10,505 nucleotides of DNA, taken from NCBI GenBank assembly GCA_041191265.1, contig JBEEPE010000417.1, positions 1-10,505 of the forward strand, given 5' to 3'. This DNA is from JBEEPE01 sp041191265 (lineage in GTDB: Bacteria; Verrucomicrobiota; Verrucomicrobiia; Chthoniobacterales; Chthoniobacteraceae). Position numbers and translations under genes: made by a program. This document shows positions 5,933 to 10,505 of the stretch, piece after piece. Each line of letters starts with the position of its first letter. Positions within the stretch are counted from its first letter, which is position 1. Below the pieces are notes generated by a model. That model saw only the letters and a list, made by a program, of their open reading frames with translations, did no database searches and was not told the DNA's origin.

Positions 5933-8242
5933 TTACTGAGGAAGCAGTTGGACGGCGTCCGCGTGCAGATTGCCGGAGGCAGGTTTTCCTCCGATGACGA
6001 CGGACGCGGGTTTTCCTGGAGCGAACTCGAACACGCCCAGCGAGTGGAAGTTGTTTGGCAGTGCGGGTTTCGAACGTTGGTTGACAACGAACTCCTGATT
6101 CCCGGTGGCGTGCTGAACGGTGACGGGGGTATTGGGCGAACGGTTCTCGTGGGGGCTGAAGCTCATTCGGACCTCGTACTTTCCGGCTTTCGGGATCGTG
6201 AAAGTGTACGTCGCCGTGTGCTTCCCGTCCTTACCGGGCGCGTAGGCGTAGTTGTTTCCGACGAAGGGAAGCAACTCGTGGGTCGCGCCTTGTCCCCACG
6301 TACCGGAGAAGGTGGCGTTGGTGTTGTCGAGGACGAGCCCCGGCAGAGTCGCCATCTTGATTCCGTCCGAACTGTGCGCCGTTTCTTGAGCGGGCGGCAC
6401 GGGTTTCCATCCCGCTGGGAGCGTGGGTTCTTCGGAAACCGTGTTGCGTCGGGCGGCAGCGGGCTGTTTGAGGAGGCTGAGTAGCTCGGGCAAGTACCGG
6501 TCGTAGACGCCGCGCGGGGTCGCCTGATGTTTGACGCAAAGTGACGCTGCTTTGCCAACGACTTCGCCGATCATGCCTCCGGTTTTCATGACGCGCACCG
6601 TTCCGAGAGCCTCGTGAGTGACGCTCACGCAACGTCCTGCCATGAAGAGGTTGTCGATATTGCGTGAATAGAAGCAGCGGTAGGGCACGGGGTAACCGTG
6701 CTGACGGTCGACGGAGCGATCGAAGACGGCTTTTGAGATGAAGGGATCGGTGGGGAACTTTGCGGCGTATTGCTCCTTGGGATAGTGAAGATCGATGTCC
6801 CAAGTGGTTGGGACCGTGCCATCGGGGAAGGCCTTTTTCTCGACGATGTCCTCGCGGTTGAGAATGACGTCACCGAGGAGTTGGCGTGATTCGCGAGTGC
6901 CGCCGATGTAGGCGACCCACTCGAGCTTTGCGTTGGCGTGTTTATCTTTTTCCGCGCCGTTCTTCATCGCGTTCCACGCCCCGAAAATGGCTCGGAAATT
7001 CCAGTCGCGCGTGCTTTCCAGTTCGAGGATGGGGTGTTTGTCGAACCCGCTTTCCCAGAACCACTCTGCGTGAAAGCGCCGGGGGTAGGGGAAGTCGTCC
7101 ATACTCAGCGGCAGCGCCCATGGGACACTTGGAAAAGCCTGAGGTTGATCGGATTCAGTCCAGCGCCACATGTTGCTCATCCCGAGATGCTCTTTTTCTC
7201 GGATGGTGTGGTCGGCGCCCGCGAGGAAGCCGATGGCGGCGTGGCCGGTAGCGTCACAAAACAGGCGGCCGGTGATGCGAACGTCTTCGCCTGAACGGGT
7301 GTCACTTGCGATGACGCTTTTGATTTGGGAAGTGCCCGCTTTTTCCACGGTGTGGACCGAGTGGTTGAGCAGCAGGGTGATCTTCGTTTCGGCGCGGACC
7401 ATCTTCTCCTTGGTGTCGTCGCCGAACTCCTCCTTCGTCCCAGGCGAGGATTTTGCGTAATCCGAGAACTCGTCGACGATTCCCCCGAGTTCGGGGTAGA
7501 GGCCGCGTCGGGTTCCGCCTTTGGCCCAGACGCGCACTTCGCTGGAGCCGTTCCCCCCGAGCACGGGCCGGTCTTGGACGAGTGCGACGGAGCATCCCAT
7601 GCGTGCTGCGGAAATCGCCGCCGCGGTGCCTCCGTAACCGCCACCAATCACGACCAAATCGAACGAACCCGCGTCACGGGTGGCCCCGGAGAGGCCGCGG
7701 ACGGATCGGCGCCACGCGCGCAGTTCGTCGCCTTTGTCTGGCAGCGTTGGGTTGGCGTCGGTCGACAGGAACACGGCATCGCAGCGTCCGTTGAAGCCGG
7801 TGAGATCGTGCAGGGCGAGTGTTGGGTTTTTGGTGGTTGCGCTAAACGAACCTGCTTTTTGCCAGTGCCAGTCGGCGCCCTCGGTGCCGAGTGTGTTGGC
7901 GAGGCGCGTTCCGTCGATGAGGACGTCAAACCGTCCCGGGTTTCCCTCGGCTTTCCAGCGTGCGGTCCAGTCCTTGGTGCGGACCCAAACGTGCCAGGTG
8001 CCGGTTTCAGGGAGTGTGAGCGGGGTTTCGGCATTGCGGACGGGTTCACCGAGGCCGTGTGCCATGAGGTAGGGAGAGCCCATTTCGTTGATGAACTGGG
8101 TGTCGAGAACCCAGCCGCCCTTTTGGGCAAACGATTCCGCTTCGACCAGAAGGGATGCGGCATTGGCCAAATGGGAGAGGGCGGTTGCGCCCAGAACGAG
8201 GGCAACAGCGGAGCCGAGGAGACGGTGGTGATGGGTTTTCAT
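5933..8242 (-). CDS. Secreted FAD-dependent oxidoreductase with flanking CBM-like domains
   Basis: The 769-residue product starts with a Sec signal peptide (1 to about 28, cleavage near LANA/A). Residues about 29-165 resemble an N-terminal carbohydrate-binding-like or xanthan-lyase-N-like domain (LLVEAESFAQKGGW, GTWHVWVRTKDW). The FAD_oxidored-type core begins with DLVVIGGGYGGTAAAISAARMG (dinucleotide-binding GGGYGG at about 200-205), then LVQDRPVLGGNGSSEVRV, and later NIDNLFMAGRCVSVTHEALGTVRVM, the usual second FAD contact. The last 138 residues (about 632-769) resemble a Golvesin/Xly CBD-like domain (AGKYEVRMSFSPHENRSPNTPV). The substrate is unknown; a sugar or glycan is a reasonable guess from the domains. 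The ATG at 8242 was preferred over the GTG at 8290 because it begins the signal peptide directly. The FMN/Fe-S membrane gene follows, and a 19-base dyad lies upstream. Confidence 0.9.
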   Translation of the reverse strand: MKTHHHRLLGSAVALVLGATALSHLANAASLLVEAESFAQKGGWVLDTQFINEMGSPYLMAHGLGEPVRNAETPLTLPETGTWHVWVRTKDWTARWKAEGNPGRFDVLIDGTRLANTLGTEGADWHWQKAGSFSATTKNPTLALHDLTGFNGRCDAVFLSTDANPTLPDKGDELRAWRRSVRGLSGATRDAGSFDLVVIGGGYGGTAAAISAARMGCSVALVQDRPVLGGNGSSEVRVWAKGGTRRGLYPELGGIVDEFSDYAKSSPGTKEEFGDDTKEKMVRAETKITLLLNHSVHTVEKAGTSQIKSVIASDTRSGEDVRITGRLFCDATGHAAIGFLAGADHTIREKEHLGMSNMWRWTESDQPQAFPSVPWALPLSMDDFPYPRRFHAEWFWESGFDKHPILELESTRDWNFRAIFGAWNAMKNGAEKDKHANAKLEWVAYIGGTRESRQLLGDVILNREDIVEKKAFPDGTVPTTWDIDLHYPKEQYAAKFPTDPFISKAVFDRSVDRQHGYPVPYRCFYSRNIDNLFMAGRCVSVTHEALGTVRVMKTGGMIGEVVGKAASLCVKHQATPRGVYDRYLPELLSLLKQPAAARRNTVSEEPTLPAGWKPVPPAQETAHSSDGIKMATLPGLVLDNTNATFSGTWGQGATHELLPFVGNNYAYAPGKDGKHTATYTFTIPKAGKYEVRMSFSPHENRSPNTPVTVQHATGNQEFVVNQRSKPALPNNFHSLGVFEFAPGKPASVVIGGKPASGNLHADAVQLLPQ

Positions 8243-8271
8243 GGAGTTGAGGGACGGTGTGCGAACGGTGG

Positions 8272-8290
8272 GTGAACAGCCTTTGTTCAC
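8272..8290. promoter_or_regulatory. 19-base dyad in the divergent promoter gap, candidate operator
   Basis: GTGAACA (8272-8278) and TGTTCAC (8284-8290) form a perfect inverted repeat with a 5-base spacer (GCCTT). It sits in the 81-base gap between the start of the FAD oxidoreductase gene (8242, minus) and the next gene (8324, plus). Size and spacing suit a dimeric repressor or activator. The regulator is not in the window. Confidence 0.45.
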
Positions 8291-8323
8291 GGCATAGCGT
8301 CAGCTACCTTGAGGCCCACGAGT

Positions 8324-8830
8324 ATGTTTATGTTTGCAGGACAGAAAAGCCTTTGGTCGTCGGTTGTGGCGTTGACGTTGTGCGGGATGCTGGGAGTTGC
8401 GGGAGCTGCTGAAAGCGGTTCCAAGGGGAAGGAGAGCAATACGGGAACGGGCAAGGGTAAACCGAGTGGAGTTGCCGCTCCGGCGACACCGGTCGTGCCT
8501 GCAAAGTCCGGAACGAAGACGCCTGCGAAGGCGGTGGAAAAGCCTGCGACCAAGGTGTTGCGCGGCACTGCGGCGGTTGAGGCGGAGGCGGAGGAAAACA
8601 CGCGGTTTGAGGCGGCGCGTGCGTTGGCGTTCGAGGATGCTGCCGTGAAGAAGCTGCGTGAGAAGGCGGAGAACGTCACGGGTGAGGCGGAGGGGACGAA
8701 GGCGCTGAAGGAGTATTTTAAGGCATTGTATGGCAAGATGCGCTCTTTGGAGCCGGCGTTGAAAGAGCGGGTCGACCTGACGGAGGCGGCGGCGTTGCGT
8801 CAGTTGGAGAAGCCTGTTCCCGCCAAGTAG
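8324..8830 (+). CDS. Small exported Lys/Ala-rich protein of unknown function
   Basis: I do not recognise this 168-residue protein. Residues 1 to about 29 form a signal peptide (SLWSSVVALTLCGMLGVAGAA); the Cys at 20 lacks a lipobox, so a lipoprotein is unlikely. Residues about 30-80 are low in complexity and rich in Lys, Gly, Pro, Thr and Ala, likely disordered. Residues about 82-160 are charged and helical (VEAEAEENTRFEAARALAFEDAAVKKLREKAE), perhaps a coiled coil. The ATG at 8324 was chosen over TTG 8309 and ATG 8330; GAGG at 8311-8314 lies 9 bases upstream. Only four bases separate its stop from the HscB-like gene, so the two are probably one transcript with coupled translation, though an exported protein and a cytosolic co-chaperone need not share a job. 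Confidence 0.72.
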   Translation: MFMFAGQKSLWSSVVALTLCGMLGVAGAAESGSKGKESNTGTGKGKPSGVAAPATPVVPAKSGTKTPAKAVEKPATKVLRGTAAVEAEAEENTRFEAARALAFEDAAVKKLREKAENVTGEAEGTKALKEYFKALYGKMRSLEPALKERVDLTEAAALRQLEKPVPAK

Positions 8831-8834
8831 TTCC

Positions 8835-9404
8835 ATGCCCGATTTTTTTGCGGTATTGGGTTTGGAGCGTTCGCCGGTGGCGGACGTTGAGGCGGTTGAG
8901 CGGGCGTATGCGCGACAGGCGAGGGAGGTGCACCCTGATCGGGTGGGTGGATCTGGGGAGGACATGGCGGAGTTGAACCTTGCGCGAAAAACGCTGACGC
9001 AGCCGGCGCTGCGGATTGCGCATTATTTAGAGCTCCGGGGTTACTCGCTGGTTGAACGCGGAGTGATTCCGGAGGTGGTGGGGGCGCTATTTGGCGCGGT
9101 TGCGAGCGGGCTAAATCGCGCGAGGAGTGCGGCGGAGAAGCGGGCGTCGGCGGCTTCGAGCATTGCGCGTGCGGTGGCGGAAGGGGAGGTTCGCGAGGCG
9201 GCGCGGGTGGTGGACGGGCTGGAGGAGCGGGTTCGGGAACAGGCGACGGTGTTGGAGTCAGGCGTGAGGGAGTGGGCGGTAGCGGGGAATGGGGGATTTG
9301 GGGAGTTGGACTCTCTTCGACGTGCGCTCGCCTTCATTGCGCGCTGGCAGGTGCAGTTGGCCGAGGCGCGCGCGGTATTGGGCGGAGCGACCGGCGGAGG
9401 GTAG
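8835..9404 (+). CDS. HscB/Hsc20-like J-domain co-chaperone
   Basis: The 189-residue product begins with a J domain: FFAVLGLERSP (4-14), helix II VERAYARQAREV and the HPD motif (H33, P34, D35) that stimulates Hsp70 ATPase. The next part (LNLARKTLTQPALRIAHYLELRGY, about 47-70) is typical of Hsc20 proteins, where the end of the J domain leads into a three-helix C-terminal region that binds the IscU scaffold. The remaining 115 residues are helical and Ala/Glu/Arg-rich, and end in LRRALAFIARWQVQLAEARAVLGG. Length is close to that of known HscB. The expected job is iron-sulfur cluster transfer in the cytosol with an HscA-type Hsp70; no isc or suf genes are nearby. A general DnaJ-like role is the alternative, because the C-terminal match is only general. 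Confidence 0.8.
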   Translation: MPDFFAVLGLERSPVADVEAVERAYARQAREVHPDRVGGSGEDMAELNLARKTLTQPALRIAHYLELRGYSLVERGVIPEVVGALFGAVASGLNRARSAAEKRASAASSIARAVAEGEVREAARVVDGLEERVREQATVLESGVREWAVAGNGGFGELDSLRRALAFIARWQVQLAEARAVLGGATGGG

Positions 9405-9435
9405 GCGGAGGGCATTGAGGGGGGGGGCGATGGAG

Positions 9436-9455
9436 CGCGGGCTTTCTAGCCCGCG
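9436..9455. repeat. REP-like GC-rich palindrome
   Basis: CGCGGGCT (9436-9443) and AGCCCGCG (9448-9455) pair perfectly over the loop TTCT. No U-tract follows, so it is not a classic terminator. Palindromes of this kind (GCGCGGGCTT...AGCCCGC) are, from memory, repeated in intergenic DNA of Verrucomicrobia and relatives. It lies 31 bases after the HscB-like stop and could also stabilise that mRNA end. Confidence 0.6.
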
Positions 9456-9496
9456 AACGTGGGGGGCGTGGGTTTTCGAGTGGTGAGCACCTCCGC

Positions 9497-9582
9497 ACCG
9501 GGAGAGGGATTTACTGTTGATTTTCGAGAAGGTCGCTCCTTCGAGGAGCGGCGACCGCGTAGCGATGCAAATCCCTCTCGGT
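9497..9582. repeat. Nested inverted-repeat element (MITE-like or structured RNA)
   Basis: Outer arms: ACC (9497-9499) and GAGAGGGATTT (9502-9512) pair with AAATCCCTCTC (9569-9579) and GGT (9580-9582), with two bulged G. Inside, GGTCGC (9531-9536) pairs with GCGACC (9551-9556) and GCTCCT (9535-9540) with AGGAGC (9544-9549) around TCG; these two inner stems partly overlap and may be alternatives. The 86-base unit has no coding capacity. I see no target-site duplication. It may be a small non-autonomous mobile element or an RNA structure. Confidence 0.55.
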
Positions 9583-9756
9583 ACCCGTGATTGGGCAACC
9601 GAGGCGCGGCTTCCAAGGAAACTCCATCGGCGCGGGATATTCCAATGAATCAGGAAAGTGCGGGCTGGCACTCCGTGGGCCGACGCACGGTGCACAGAGC
9701 CGAGCGTCCAACCCACGAGGTGCAGCGATGCAGGGTCAAGGACTGCGTCCGCCGCC

Positions 9757-10505
9757 ATGCAAGAACGCCCACTTCATCAACCCAATGACCATCTCTTCAA
9801 ATCGGTGTTCTCGTCGCCCATGAACGCGGCGGGCCTTCTGAAAAACCATTTGCCGCCGCAGCTTTCAGAGCTCATCAACGCCGAATCTGTAACGGTCGAA
9901 AATCCGTCCTTCCTCGACCCTTCATTTTCTAGTTGGGAATCCGACCTGTTCCTGAAAGTTGGTTTTTCGGAAAGCGATGCCTACCTATTCGTTCTCCTCG
10001 AGCATCAAAGCTCGCCCGATCTCCGGCTCCCGCTCCGAATCCTCGGCTACATCCTACGGGTCTGGGAACGATTCGCCCGAGAAAGCCCGGGAGCATCTCG
10101 ACTGCCACCGGTATTCCCCTTCCTCATCGCACAAACAGATCGGCCGTGGAGCACTCCAACCTCCCTCTCCGAGCTCATTGATTTACCAAAAGGCGTGGAA
10201 GAGCTTCTTCATCACCATCAACCCCACCTCCGCATCCACACGTTGGACCTTTTCACAATACCCTACGGCAGCCTGGGTGGAACACCGGACGGTCAACTAG
10301 CCCTTCGAGCACTGAAGGCGAAGCCTGTTCAGGCGCTTCTGTCAGATGAAGTTTGGAACGCTTGCGAGTCAGAAGGTGTTTCCGCAGATGCACTCACCTC
10401 GTTTTTGTTGTACACGTTGGACGCAGTTCAGGATTACGAAAGCGTTCTCAAGCGAGCCAAACATTCGAAATCAAAACCCATGAACACCGAATCCATGTCC
10501 GCCCT
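9757..10505 (+). CDS. Rpn-family PD-(D/E)XK nuclease / putative transposase, 5' part
   Basis: The frame from ATG 9757 is open to the last base of the window (249 codons plus two bases), so the 3' end is missing. The product starts with NDHLFKSVFSSPMNAAGLLKNHLP (10-33), then SWESDLFLKVGF (59-70) and FVLLEHQSSPDLRLPLRILGYILRVWERF (78-106), the order seen in Rpn/YhgA-like proteins (transposase_31 family). D63, E82 and Q84 fit the PD-(D/E)XK nuclease centre and D11 the conserved N-terminal Asp. Relatives are known as recombination-promoting nucleases that raise RecA-independent recombination in E. coli. No good ribosome binding site is seen (AAGGA ends 14 bases upstream). The coding strand is C-rich: I count 24 C and 6 G in 10201-10260, against 10 C and 34 G in 9181-9240 of the HscB-like gene. 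This points to transfer or inversion. The nuclease residues look intact in the visible part. Confidence 0.87.
   Translation, partial: MQERPLHQPNDHLFKSVFSSPMNAAGLLKNHLPPQLSELINAESVTVENPSFLDPSFSSWESDLFLKVGFSESDAYLFVLLEHQSSPDLRLPLRILGYILRVWERFARESPGASRLPPVFPFLIAQTDRPWSTPTSLSELIDLPKGVEELLHHHQPHLRIHTLDLFTIPYGSLGGTPDGQLALRALKAKPVQALLSDEVWNACESEGVSADALTSFLLYTLDAVQDYESVLKRAKHSKSKPMNTESMSA

Larger units (their letters stand above)
9405..9756. other. 352-base stretch without a convincing gene
   Basis: Between the HscB-like stop and the Rpn start there are only short overlapping frames with no recognisable product or ribosome binding site. The stretch has a run of nine G (9419-9427), a REP-like palindrome (9436-9455) and a nested inverted-repeat element (9497-9582). 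I see nothing in 9596-9756 beyond possible promoter DNA for the Rpn gene. Confidence 0.6.

Noticed and set aside
7325..8275. Plus-strand frame of 316 codons opposite the FAD oxidoreductase
   Set aside because: The opposite strand encodes a protein with clear FAD motifs; this frame has no recognisable domain and is a shadow.
8243..8290. 16-residue extension of the FAD oxidoreductase from GTG 8290
   Set aside because: It would put extra residues before a complete signal peptide, and the GTG lies inside the 8272-8290 dyad.
9419..9427. Run of nine G as a possible phase-variation tract
   Set aside because: It lies outside any supported coding region and not at a clear promoter, so no switching role can be argued.
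9959..10300. Short plus-strand frames inside the Rpn gene
   Set aside because: The frame from 9757 gives a recognisable Rpn protein over the whole stretch; the short frames give Ser/Pro-rich products.

Overview
This window looks like chromosomal DNA of a GC-rich, polysaccharide-degrading bacterium of the Verrucomicrobia/Planctomycetes group. I infer this from the gene content and protein style, not from a phylogenetic marker. The pointers are a Cys-type sulfatase beside a GH32-like propeller protein, a secreted PQQ-like propeller with the WPKWRGP motif, and a secreted FAD-dependent oxidoreductase flanked by carbohydrate-binding-like domains. Shine-Dalgarno sites are weak or absent for most genes.

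Left part (1-2458, + strand): the 3' end of a GH32-like glycosidase-type protein, then a full-length secreted sulfatase with a strong ribosome binding site at 889-897. Together they suggest breakdown of a sulfated polysaccharide. Next comes an AT-rich island (2498-2601) of three GATTGAAAGAAA dyads between convergent gene ends, followed by a minus-strand gene fusing a DUF1653 domain to a GNAT acetyltransferase domain (2664-3233 or 3290).

Middle (3289-8242): a + strand secreted PQQ-like propeller protein converges on a minus-strand pair. The pair is a secreted FAD-dependent oxidoreductase (upstream) and a membrane protein with a flavinylation motif and two CxxxCP iron-sulfur motifs (downstream). 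The pair reads as a possible extracytoplasmic redox module in which the flavinylated membrane protein exchanges electrons with the secreted FAD enzyme; this is inference from adjacency and domain content.

Right part (8324-9404, + strand): a two-gene unit holding a small exported Lys/Ala-rich protein of unknown function and an HscB-like J-domain co-chaperone. A 352-base stretch (9405-9756) follows with no convincing gene but with a REP-like palindrome and a nested inverted-repeat element. The window ends inside a gene for an Rpn-family (PD-(D/E)XK nuclease / putative transposase) protein that starts at 9757 and runs off the end. Its coding strand is C-rich whereas the other + strand genes are G-rich, which suggests recent arrival or inversion.

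No rRNA, tRNA, CRISPR array or complete insertion sequence was found.
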